Shown piece after piece: positions 45,701 through 59,000 of a DNA stretch of 64,000 bases. The notes below the pieces were generated by a model. It was not told the origin of the DNA. It did no database searches and worked only from the letters and a program-made list of their open reading frames with translations. The stretch lies in NCBI RefSeq assembly GCF_050624435.1, contig NC_134540.1, forward strand, positions 104,809,739 to 104,873,738. The letters run 5' to 3'. Source of the stretch: Tenrec ecaudatus (lineage: Eukaryota; Chordata; Mammalia; Afrosoricida; Tenrecidae). Both the position numbers and the translations under genes were made by a program. The first letter of the stretch is position 1, and the number at the start of each line of letters is the position of its first letter.

Positions 45701-48700
45701 GCCTTCTAGAAGGCATCTGGACCAAATAATATTTCTTTTGTAAAGCCCTGCATTTGGAAACGCAAATGAAAGGTGTGGGAGCCGTCATCAGACACCTATA
45801 AAAATAATTTGCTTCTGACAGTTGAGGTGGTGGTAGAAATTCATTACTGTTTTTAATTTTCTAGTTAGAGAGACATAAGAGAAAAAAAACAGCAAAGAAA
45901 ACCCAGTCTTTCCCCCCTATCGTTTTATACTAAGATATAATATTCTAGTAGTGGATTTGCTTATTAATATAAATTTACAAATTTGCATCCTTTCAAGAAT
46001 GAAATGAGGAGGTTTCGGTCATGTGTGATGTTTACAGTGTAACATCAAGCAATGATCTTGTTTTTGACCTTTGTAATTATTGATTGAACCTAGATCTTAA
46101 AGATAACCTCTTCTTCCACTTCTTTGAGCGTTTATCTAGCTTGCCAAACTATAACGAATGAAAAATATTCAAAAAGTTCATGAAATTCCCCAAAGCGGAG
46201 TCCAGCTCTTTCAGCAGCCATAAAGAAGCAAGAGGAAGAAAGAGCGCAGAGACACAGAAATGAAGCAGGCTCTTGGTTGCAGCTGACTGCTACAGAAATA
46301 ACGCTGTTCTAACAAAACCTCCCCAAATTATCCATACCCTACTCCTTTTTTTCTTTTAGCTTTTTTTTTTTTTTACGAAAGTCTCCATTTGGAAAGAAAT
46401 AATACATTTTTATATTAAAATTTCTGGTGATTAGTGATCACGTAAAAAGCAATGAACGAATACTACTTAGGGGAAAGAGCACTAGGTTTGTACATGGTGT
46501 ACACAGGAGAGTCCACGTAGTTGTGTGTCCGGATATAGACAGAATAAACATGCAACATGCTTACTCATAACCAAATGACAGTTTCTCTTGGTAGCAGCTA
46601 CATTCACTGCCTCCTTAAATATTCCTTTGTAAATTATTATTTAGACCATACGCAAATTTCCTAGTTAATGAAAAAGAACTGTAAAATATTGCTATAAATA
46701 ATATTTAAAAAATAATTCTAAATTCAGTTCCGAACTCGTTTTTTTCCCAAATACTTTTGAATCGACTATTGAGAATTAAAACGAGGGTATAACAGGTAGG
46801 ATTGACTTCAGTTGGAGCTCTGTAATTTTAAAAGAAACCTGATGGAAGCGTTTTACATTTTACCAAATAATTGGAAACTAAAAAATGTAATGATATTCAG
46901 GTTTTACCTCACACCACATTTTTTCTTAAAGGATAGAAAAAAAGAATAAGTTAGATATTAGCCAAATCGGAAATATTTTAGTTTATGGGAATTAAAATAG
47001 ACACATAGGCTGTGTAGAATATTTAATAACTTTGCAGAAAATTTTGATAAAAGATGATCTACCACCCCTAAGGCCAATCTACCTACATACTTCTTATGAG
47101 TGAGAACTGCTGTGCCAAACGGAATGATTTTAGTTTGAAAATGTCTGTCTCCTGAAACAAAGCAGTCACAAGGAACTGCCTCTCAAACACGGAGCGATTA
47201 CAGGAGCTGGTTAGTGTCGTTTAGTGTGGAATGTCTCCCACTCAACTTTAAACTAACGGCATTCAATTTTATTTCCATAGAACTTCTCATTTAAAATTTT
47301 TAAAAATCTGCTTACTTAAGACAGAATCTTTGTAATTTATCTGATAAATTATGAGCTGAATCCTAACAAATCAAGTAGTCCCATGATATTTATTTGGAAG
47401 GGACAGGGGGAAAAAGAAAGGTAGAACGTCTATTATAATTACCACGACTGCTACCGATTATTATCATTTCTCCAGGGAACACAGATTACCCAGCATTTTA
47501 CCTCCTATGTGAACTTGTGCTATCTTTTTAGCTTTCAGGCAGGATATAATTTAAGACGGGAGCAGGAGGCAGTAGAAAAAGCAAAGCTACAGAACGTTTT
47601 CCTCTTGGATCCTTTCTCCTTAAAAGCATTATTTGTGTGAAATTTTCATCCAACGAGGGAAGAAAGGTCTTTTGGAAATATATGCCTGTCTCCCTAGGAC
47701 ACGAACATTACGTCCCCCATCTTTAAACATCACCTGTGTTTAGGACAAAGTATCAGTGTGTTCGTGTTTTCACCAGCGACTCCCATTTGAAATCAAACAG
47801 ATTAGATGTTTGTTGGAAGTAATACTTTATATGACCAAGCAACCTATTTATACTAAATCTTTATAAACTGAACCTACATTATTTAAACCCCAAGATCCCC
47901 TCAAGACTCTGAGTCACCTACCTGCAGACCCAATTTCTGTGACCAGCCAATTTCTAGGCAAACTGAAAGGAACAGGCTAACTGGATAAAATAACCGTATG
48001 TCCCCACTGGAAGCCCTATTACTTGAATCGTTTAAACCTGGCTGGACAAAGCACCAAGAGAATTTGCTGTAGGAAACAAACCTACACTAATGGGGCAGGG
48101 AAGAAATGACCTAATAGCCAGTCACCCCTTGGCTTTAATTTCTACAGTTGCTACACTGTTGTGAGTGCTTATGGTCCAGGAAGAGGGCGTTTCTTATTTA
48201 AGAGCAGTGCGCAGTTTAACATTTAAGTTGCCGTCATCAGAAAGCATGGATCCTTTGGGGCAATTTTCCCTGGGCACCACACTTTCCAAATACGATGGAA
48301 AAGTATTGTTTTCAACCTTCAAGAACTTTCGGGCCAGTAAAATCAGAGTGTTTTTAGGCTGACTTGTGTCTGCCAGCTGGCGAAATTTAGGGTAACCTGG
48401 CTCTCATCACTGCTTCTCCCCCTCCCCCAGCAGTTTGCAGTGACAGGTGGCCTCCGATGGCGTCCCTTGTGAAACCCATTTTAGACTTGGTTGCTGGACG
48501 CAGTGCTTGTCCAGATTGGACCTCTGCTAGGTTTGTCATTGGAATGCCCATCTCCCACCTCAGTTTATTACGGGATTTGCGTAGGACGTATTGTTACATG
48601 CTGACCCTCGGCTGGCATTAGGTGCGCACCAGAGACACAGGCATCTTTCCTGAGTCTGTGCACAGGCAGGCACCGAGAGGGGAGTCGATGGAGCTGGTTG

Positions 48701-51700
48701 CAGGTTTGAAGGAAGGCATACGCAGGCAAAGATCTGTGTTTCGATCTAGATTTTTTTTGTTACGATGAAGAAATTGATCTAAGACATCATGTTAACATAA
48801 AGTATTTTTCGATGGAATGCAATCATTTTCTGATGGCCACGGAGGAAAGGGATTGGTGTTTTATCCAAACGGGACGTTTCTAATTTCACACATTCCGCTT
48901 TGGATCCAAAGCGCAGGCAAAGGTGGATCAGTGTGTGTACGCGTGCACATGCCGCATGCCCATGTCCATGTTGAGAGTGGGAGCCATAGGGGGAAGGGGC
49001 GAACAACCCTTTCTAATACTGCTCCTCGCTTTAGCAAGTCCCTGGATTTTCAGGTGGACAGACTGTCAGTGAAAAGGGAAAGTGACACTTCTCGCATTGA
49101 TGGTCCGGGTTCACTGCTGAAAAGTAAGTTTTTCTCTTCTGTGTGGGCCCTTAGACCTGCCGTCATTTTCCAATAGCCTCCCCTTCGCATGGTTTTACGC
49201 TGCGGACACCAGCACGCCGCCTCTCCTGTTAAGGAACAAGGCCAACTCTTGAGGAGTCCGTCCCGGATAAGCTTGTAACATGTAACTTTCCCCCTCTGCA
49301 CCTAAAAAGTGGCAAACGGCATTATCGCAAATAACCTTTAAGATAATTAACTGACGATGCTGAATCTAGCATAAAACCTTCCTGCAGGCGACACCTCATT
49401 CAAGTGTTACTGGCACAAAGTGGAGCCAGATTGTGCATCACCGGTGCAATATTTACACAGCAGAAACCCACAGAGCAGGAAACGCGAGGCTCAATGATGC
49501 ACTAAATTAGGAACAACCGTACCCCAGTGTTAATTTGCTCTCCATTCCATCCAAATCTCAGCTCCAGAAATTGGTACAAACACATATAAACCTCCCACTC
49601 TTAAATGAGTAAACCTGAGATTTTTGTACTCCACCCGCACCTGCCGCACCTCAAATGAAAATAACTTGAAATTATTTCCTCTCTCCACAAGAAACATTTG
49701 GCCAAACTGTGTTTATTTCATTACAACTTGCTTTCACTTTGATCTAAAATTATTTGCACACAAATGCTGTATCAATGTCTATAGAGCACAACTAGATTGT
49801 CTTCAATTTTCTCCAGGGCTGCCAGCAGAGCTGATGAAATGTGTCACATGAAAGACCGAGAGTCGGTTAGTTCACTATTTAGGGAAGCGAGAAGGACAAG
49901 TCTACTTTCACAGTTTTCTCACTGGTGACGAACCACCTCCCAGCCCCCCAAGCCAAACACAACAAAACCTAGAATGAGCTTTTCAAAACTACCCAGCCAT
50001 CTTTTTGTTCACACGTGCCCACAGCTGAACAGTCTGGCAAACACCAGTTCTACCCAAGGCATTAAGAAAACATTTACCTTTCCTAATTGTTGATGGTCTT
50101 GGAAGGCAGCAATCAGCTCCTCAGCCCACTGAAGTTTTTCAGGCGAAGGAGAAAACTGCTCCTGGACAGTGGCGATTTGGTTAGGGTGGATCACCTGCTT
50201 ACCTACGGAAGATTCATAACAGTGGAGACCGGAAACCACAAACAGATGTTCAACCAAAGTGTTTCAACCACGCGCGACTCCTGAATGCCTCACCGACTGT
50301 TAAGTAACTAATTATTTTAGAACTTTTTAAAAAAAAAAAAGGAACCGCAATCAGGCAGGCTTTTCTAGAATACCAGTAAGAACAAATACAACAATGGAAG
50401 TAATTGTTTCCGATCCTATAGAACTGCCACCTAAGTGTCGCTAAGCTCTCACTTTTAGTTACAGGTGGACTGACTAGGCAGCCCTCTGAATAGCCACTGC
50501 TTTGGCTGGGGCTCAAAGGGTAATGCCTGCAAATTAGAGTGATTATTTTGAGTTAAAGTACAACCCCCCACCCCACCACCAAAAAACCCGAAACAAAACC
50601 AAACCTTTAAACAAGAATTCTCTCAAAATGTACCAGTTGTCTTTGGCTGTTTTGGCAGGAATAGCCTACCTTCCGTGATGTTTTTTAGAAAGTGGGCTCT
50701 TGTTTTTCACACCATTTACAAGGCCTTTAACCAGAGTAATATCAAATAGTACCTTTCAAGAATATGCTTTAATATTCTTTACCAAAGAATATAGTGAATC
50801 ATTTATAAACACTAGTAGAAAATTGAACTTCAGGGAAAATACTGTATTGTAAAAGAGATGACAAATTTGTACCCTGTGGTCTTTAGGCTGCATCCTTTAA
50901 AACATTTACCAAAAAAAAAAAAAAATCACACATTTTCTCTGTCTAAAAATATATCAACATCTCCACATTTTGCTTACAGAATGAATAGCGTGTGTTCCGC
51001 TTAGATGATTACTTACATACCACAAATGAAATCCTGTCTCTGCACTCTTAGCTTTAAAAAAGCTTGATGATTCTTTGTGAAGTTTCAGGATTTTAAATAA
51101 AAACACCACACAAACACTGTGAGTCACAAGATTCTGTGAAATCATCCAGTCAATAAAAAAACAGTTTAGCAGTCAGGGAATTGTGGAATCTAATCAGGGC
51201 ATTAACAAAATGCAGCATAATTTAATCTTGTAATAATGATGAGATTATATTTTATTACATGATCAAATTATGGACATATTTGACCCTTTAAAATGAATGA
51301 ACACTTAATGATAATTTACTCTAAGTATATTTGTTGTTATGTCAACTTGCTTTACCTTTGAAATCATTAAATTGTTTTAACATTTAGTAAGCATAAATTG
51401 TATTCTTGATGTTTTATTAAGTCAAATCCTGTTTTCATTATTTCATCAAGTGAAAAATGAACAATATTTTCATAAAAATATTTTTAGATTGCACTATAGA
51501 ATGAAATGATATTGGTATTAATGCTCAATAAAATGGTTTTAAAAATATTTCTAGTATTTCTTGAAAACGTGTTTAAGTTGGTAAATATAAACAAGTTTCC
51601 CTTACAGTGGCATCATTGAATATCTCATATCGCAGTTTCATTGTTATATCTGTTAGCCTACTGTTAAAATGCTAAAAGCCTGTATAAATAAAGATGATTT

Positions 51701-53006
51701 AAGTAACTTGAAGAATAATTTCTAGGAGCGAATAACATCAGTAATGATACATGAGAGGCTTTCTCAATAGTGGATATTGAAATTACATTGAAATAATCTA
51801 ATAGTTGTTATAATATTATTCATAAAGGATGTCAGGTCTGGTAGTCATTTTATTATTAATTATTAGTTCTGAGTTTTGTAATTTATAAATGATATACACG
51901 ATGTACAAAAAAAGCCAGATTTCATCGGAACTCCTTGGTATAGGCACTCTCAATCCAGGAGCAGACATAACTACGTAACACACTTTAAACTGCTAAGGGC
52001 TTTCAAGTACCAGGATTTGGGTCATGAGGCAAATTTTAAGATATGCATTGGGCTGTAGGGATTTATGAGCATTTGTTTCATGTGACACACTCTCTCGCTG
52101 CGTCCTATAAGCCTCAACGACTGTACGGCAGCCTTGACTGCCATGCGAGAGCGAAGCACATATTTTATACAGAAGAGTTGTTATGGACAAGTTACTGAGA
52201 GGGTGCAGAATTGGAAGACATTAAAATTTATGACCATGAAATCCTTTTTACAGTACCACTTGATACATCGTGCTTTAAATCAATACCTGTCAACTCTTTT
52301 AGGTAAGCGTATGATGGTGTCATTTTTGTCTTCTACAAAAGACTGCAAAAAAAAAAAAAAGAAAAAAGGACGAAAACCTATCGTGGCTCCTATTTGTAAT
52401 CTTTCTTCTCAGCATGCAGTACTGGGGTAACCTTAATGAGTAAGTCAGCTGTTGAAGCTCGAGCCTGAGATTTATTTTGGGCTTCTTTTAATAAAAATAT
52501 TCCTGAAGTTAACGGCCATTTATACAGCCAGGGCAGTGATTTAAAATCAATCTACAGGGACTGTGGCTCTGGGAAACAATGACAGCAGACAACAAGCCAC
52601 AAGCCACTGCTGCTAACTTTTAAGAAACTATAGCTCAGTGAAATATACTTATTTTTTCTTTAAGCACGGAAACCCCTTCGAGCACAGACTGGGTCTTCCT
52701 CGTCAGTGTCAGGGATGCTTTCCCTGGGTTTGCCATCCTCAGAGAGGGCGTGCATTCCTCCCTGTCCCCCTCCCCCTTCTCGTCTGTGAAGCCCACGTCG
52801 CACAGTCAAATGTGAGGTAATTAGGGCTAACAGATCATGAGTGGTCTAAAATACCCACGTCAAAGCACTTATTACTAATTTTCAGACTATAAATAATTAC
52901 ATCTCTCGTTATCTGACCAAGAGTCTTTTATTGATTTGTAGAAATAAAATTAGGTCAAGGAAAGACCTTCTCTCTCAAAACTTCATCATGTTTGAGCCCA
53001 CTCGGG

Positions 53007-53042
<36 letters not shown>

Positions 53043-56000
53043 AAATAAATAAAACTATCAACAGGGTTCTGGAGCGTAGCGCCTAGCGTGCTGCCCCACT
53101 CATGGTGAATATATACTGGATACGGTGCCCTCTGTCTCACCATTCTCCCTGCTTCCATTTTTTGGTGACTCGACATTCCCCGTTGCTCCAAAACAATAGT
53201 GCCAGGCCCCTAAGCTCCCCCTGCTGTGTTGGGCACAGACTTCAAGTTTCAACCTGATCTGAAATAACTCCTCTTTGTGCTTGAATGAGGAACCAGTTTA
53301 ATTCAGTCCTGTCTCTTGGACAAACTCTCAAGCGACCTTTTCAGTTCCGGAGCAAACCTTCACCCCAGAGGAAACCCAGAGGCCCGCACATTCTGAGTGC
53401 TGGCGATAGAGGCAGGATCAAGTCCGTGTGTTCTGGTTTTTTCATTGAACTGGTTTTCATTTCAGAGCAACATCTGGCTGCTTGGGCGTCTGTGCCACAT
53501 GTCTTAGGCCAACATCATCAGTAGATAAACCCCACGGCCTTTCTCTCTCTGGCATTAGATAAACTCTCATGGTGTTTTCTCTCACGTTTCCCCTTTGGGC
53601 AGCAGGGTGACCCAGCCCTGGGAAGAGTCAGGTAGGCTAGGCCGCTGGGTGCCACGGCGGGCGGTGGCAGCGTGACTCTTGTTCCTCAGTCCCTCGTCAA
53701 CACGGGAGATGGACTAGTTAATAGTTTAGATGACTGAACTATATTTCTCTAGAAGGGATCAATCGCGTGTATTTAAACGCTTACGTTAAAGACAGAACCA
53801 GATGCCAGCGCTTTACTAAGTTTTAACACAGCACTGTGAACTTGCTGCTTAAGTCTTTTGGCTACAATGTTGGGTTAAATCATGACCCGTGAAGTAAGCT
53901 TTTAAATTCAGTATTACTTTAGGAAATGTTTCTTTCCAAAATTCCCCAGGGATGCATTTCTGACACATATAAAAGAGGGATCGATAGGGATGCTTTTATC
54001 TTTTCCAGGCCTTTTAGGTACATTTCTCTTTTTATAAAAAGTAATGCGTCCGTAGAGAAGGCTGGCGAAGCAGTTTAAGGCTCCCGTTCAACAATTTCTA
54101 TGTGGGTTGTTCAGCCACATTGGTGGCCTTCTTCACAATGCATGGGCATTCTCCTGGCTTCTATTCTGGTTGTTCCATTTCCACTCATTTAGTTTCCCTG
54201 TCCCCTGACCTTCTCATCTTTGTTTAGAAGTGTCGGCCATTTGCTATCTCACGAGTGATTTGACACGGGACCACAGGCTTTACGGTTGTTGTTAATCGTC
54301 GGTGACCTCAGAAGTTAGTTTTAATCTAAGGTTGAAAAGTATCTCCAGGCATAATCTTGGGGAGTCCTCTGTTCTTAACCAATCTAGAAGGTGTGTTTTT
54401 AAAAAAATAAACATTGAGGTTCTCTTCCAATATTTTCTCTCATCCTGTTAGGGTTTGGGCACACTTTTTACATTCTTAGAACAGTGATATTCTTAGAATG
54501 TTTAAGCATAATTCCGTAAGAAAAAAAGGATCTTATGGTAATTTTATCCACAATTGTGTATTCAGCTGAAACAAATACATAAAAAGAACCTGCTATTTGA
54601 TTTTTCAAAAGAAAAGATTTCTGTTGTGAAAACAAAATGTTCAGTTCCTCCCCTGGCTCACAGGTCTCTGAACAGATACCTACTGGCTGGCACTCCAGGC
54701 TTGGATTGCAAGAGACCTGCTAGTCTTGGTGCCTGCCAATGCCCATAGGTGTCACCAGGTACACAAACGCTTACTGGGATGTGAGTGCGGGGCGTTGACA
54801 GAAAGGAGGGGGTTTGAAGTCCTGGCGGGAGCAGGGGCCGAAAGAAACTACTTATGCGTTAAAAAAAAAATCAACCAAGATCTCACCAAAAATGCTTTAA
54901 GAAAGGAATGTTCTGGGTACTTTAGCAACATTTTCTTTTCCAGTGCAAGGCCCCATTCATCCTACCCAAATTCACTCACGAAACACTTCTGAGATATACT
55001 CAGGCCTTCTCTCTGGTCAGCAAAACCTGCAACAAGACTCACCGGGACTAAGCAGAATCTGGCTGCAACGTGGAGAGAAAACAAAACGAGTGATCTGTGC
55101 TTTGGGGGCCGGCAGAGCCAAAGAAAACCATTGCAATGGGCATATCAGGTTCTTGCCCTAGGCCTAGCTGGTATGTTCACATTCCAAAGAGTGGAATGCG
55201 TATATGAAATAGCTAATTACATTAGCAATACGCATTTCCGGTGAAGTCTCTGTCCCCCTGAAATGCTTGCAAACGTAGGCCCCATGCTCTCTCCTCCGGC
55301 GTGAAGGGTCATACCAGTAAAGCCCATGGCTGCTCCTTCCCTGGACTGCCTCAGGAGTCCGTCTCCGTCTCGGAAGTCAATGTAAACGAGGTCGATGGCT
55401 TGCAGCCCAAAGGCCTTCGCTACAACAATAATCTTTTGCCGGGCGTAGAGAATGTCCTGCGTGCCTTTACTGCTTGTTGCACCTGGAAATGGGATGTTGA
55501 CAGAAGAGAGGACTTTAATTGTAGAAACGGAACCCAGGCGCGTTTTATAGGCGGACAACACAAAACAGAAAAAATAGCTCGCAAAGCCATCTGCCACCCT
55601 GAGAGTTGATCCTCACCAAAATCATTGTTCTGAGAGAGCGGAGAGATGGGTCGGAAGAGGGGAACTTACACTGCCCACATCGGTCTCCCCTGACACCTTT
55701 TAGTGCCATGCCTCGTACCTGCCGCGAAAGGCCCCATCCCACTTTAGGACTAGAACTACCTCCCACGTGGTTCCTTCCTGCCCGCCTGGAAAGTACCAAT
55801 CTAAAGGCAGGGCTGCACAATGGTCAACGCCTCGGCCCGAGCACAGAGTGGGTGCGCGCTGGGGGTGCAGTGCCCGCCACAGCTGATGTGGAGTCAAAGG
55901 CTTTCAGCGTCCAGGTTTGGATGGGAAACGTGGGGAGATGGAGGGCGCTCATCTTTGAGGGGAAGACAGTGTTGGTAGGTTTTCTATCATACACTGTGCC

Positions 56001-59000
56001 TGGAAATAGTGGACCTAAAATAACACCCCCCCCCCACCTGCAAGGACCACGGTGGCTCCTGAAAGTGCTTAGGGGACGTCCATTTCTTAGTTCATGGGCA
56101 CTGTGGTTGTGGGAATCGTGAATGTGGCTCTGACTCGACAGTTTCTAGTTAAATTCACACGCAGACCAGTGCTCTGGGGATGGTGAAGATCAGTGAAAAC
56201 CGCCATGCCATCTCGGTGACTATTTCATCAGAGTCTCAAGATGCAAGTGAAGAGACACCGAAGATTTGTTGAAATAATATTTACACTGTCTATTGAAAGT
56301 AGAAGACAATGAATGAAAGCACAAGTGAAATTGCCTGAGAGTCAACTCTCAGGTTGCTGTGCTCACAGAATATTTAAGCAAAGGAGAGCTTGTTCACGGA
56401 ATGCATTTCTTACGAGCACAATGTATGCCGTATATCCCGGAATGTGTCGGGGGCCACAACGGGCTCCTGGTTATTTATAAATGAACCAAAGTCGCCATGT
56501 ACAGTTCTGGAAGCAGGGCAGCTAACCCGAGCCTGAAATTGTCAGCAAGGGTTAAAGCCCCGTCGTGGCTTGCAAATACATTGCCATGGAAATGCCCATT
56601 CACGAGGGGCAAAGAAAAAAACATTGGACACACATATGCACAGAGAGCGGGAAGGGGGATAAAGTATCTTTGACACCTATGCTGGCTCGGAAATCTTCTC
56701 CTCCAAAAACCACAGCATCTAGAGTAAGACCCACGTGAGGCCCGGTCTTCAGCGCTTCTTCACACACGGCCTGTAAAAGAGCAGAGCAGAGCAGAGCAGA
56801 GCAGAGCAGGTCTCCCAGAGGCCAGCGCGCTGGAGACAGCACACAGGGACAGAACGCTATGATTCCTAACACCGTGTGGCTGGAGACAGCCCCCAGTAGG
56901 TAGCCCCAAAGTACCCCTTTCGAATGGCATTTAATTTCGTCCAAGATAAGTAACTTGCTGTATATATTTACTTTGCTACTCGTAGCTATTGCTAAGATAC
57001 ACAAATGTAGCTAGAAGCACTGAATTGTAGCTCACTGAATTTCGAGAGAAACTGAGGTCACTTACATGTTGTATACATGTCTCCCCAATTACTTTTGCTT
57101 CAAGAGACTATCAAATAATGCTCATGAAACCATGGGTGAGAAGGAGGGACTTTTTTCTGTCAAATGACCTAATTGGCTTATTTGCATCAGGATCAAGATT
57201 TTTAGCAAATGTTCTCAGGATTAAATACATACATAACAACCACCAAAGAGTCAACAACTCCGGAAGGGGAAATGAAAATGCAGCAAGTCGTCCAGAATGA
57301 CACGCAGGCGAAGACAGAGATGAGCTAGCATTTGTCACAGCTACCTCACTGGAAGCTGCGAAGATGGAGGCAGGACCTGCTAGTAGAAGTGGGTGGGAAG
57401 CCGTGAGAATGGTGTGAGGGCGCTGTTGATTCATCCCGGGGAGGGTCGTGAAGGGTTCTGAGTTCATCGTGGGATAATATATGGTGAAACAGCTGTTAAA
57501 ATCGAATCACTGTATGAATCTGGTTGCGTTTAAGGGCTCTGTGCTTTGGATTAAATACAGGAATGCCAGGGCGGCCTGGAAGGGTTTGTGGTTAGCTGCG
57601 TAAACCCGCTGATTCCCAGGCCCTGGCTTGGAGCAGCACTCCGGCCTTCCTGCACGGTCCAGTGGGTCTCACAGTGTCCCGGCAGAGCACTTCCACACAG
57701 AGACTCTCTCCAGGACAGGGCAGCTGGCTCTTCCATTGGTCATTAGTGGAAGTCTTCTCCTGACCCCTGAGAACGAAGGCAGTGTGGACCCTCTGAGACG
57801 ACACTGCTGCGTTGATGTCCCCACGTCAGGTGGAAACCAGCATATTTTGGAAAACATTATTATAAATGATCCCTGATGAAAGGGGGCAAAGTGAGCTAGC
57901 TATGAATTTATTAAAGCAGGGAGTAGAGTGATTCAGCTATGTGTTTATCAAAAATTCTTGGCTGAAAATGTATTAGAGGATATTTTATGTTCTGATATGA
58001 CAAATTGAAATATAGCAAATCATATGTCTGTGTATGTTAACTTACAAATATTCATCTTCTCTGCTAGACGTTATAGATAACGTCGCAACAAAGAGGTTGG
58101 AAAATTTCCCAAGGAAAAGACAGTGTGTACTAAAGAATAATTCAGAGTTAATTCAAAAGGGGGACAAAATACATTTCCATGTTCTTTCGATCTATAAATG
58201 TAATCATTCAAAGCATATATTTAGAGTGGTCATATAATCAAAACGATTACCAGAATAAATAACTATTTTATCGAAATATTTAGGCCAGTGAAGTTCTTCT
58301 GCCTTTTGACTTACCCACACTCTCTGTTCTCTAAGATGCTCACAGCCTGGTTTCTGGGTTAATCGTACAAACGGTGCGCAAGATTCACTTTGCTTGTAAA
58401 TCCTTCTAGGAAATTATTCTAAGTAACTGTTAAAATTGCAAACAAAAGCTCTCTGTAGGTGATAAATAAAATACTAGCTTATTAACCATATTATGATTCT
58501 CTTACCTTAAAATTGAGCAAACCCATTGCAGTTTCCACAAAAGGGATTAAATTCATTGGTTGTTCAAGTTTTCGGCCTCTTAAGTGGAATGAAAATTTGT
58601 CTGCAAACTAAAACCAAAAGTGTCATAGGTGATTGGGGGGGAGTACAAGCACTGGGATGTAGACAGAGAAGCAGTTTTTAAGTCTTTGACCCGAGGAAGT
58701 GAGAGCCGGCCTCTTTCCTCCACACAAAAGAACTTAAAAAGAGAAAGGCCAAGGGAAAAAGGTAACAAAGTTCCCACCAAACCAAACAGCAAAGCCCACG
58801 TATTATAATCCCCCCACTGGCCCCCACCCTCACCCCAAAGGAGCAGTCGGAGGCCTAGGAGTTAGAGCTCCAAGGAGGGATGCTCAGCGTCTCAATGCTG
58901 CCCTTGAAAACATATTTATTTAAGGCCTCCAGCCCTCCTCGGCTAAATGCAAATGAGGGCCAGCAACACCCCTCGGCCTGGCCCTACCTGCCTCTGTGTT

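Noticed and set aside
55606-56121. 171-codon plus-strand frame antisense to CLYBL
   Set aside because: It lies in intron sequence beside the exon at 55315-55482, with no recognisable domain and an overlapping minus-strand frame. Treated as chance.
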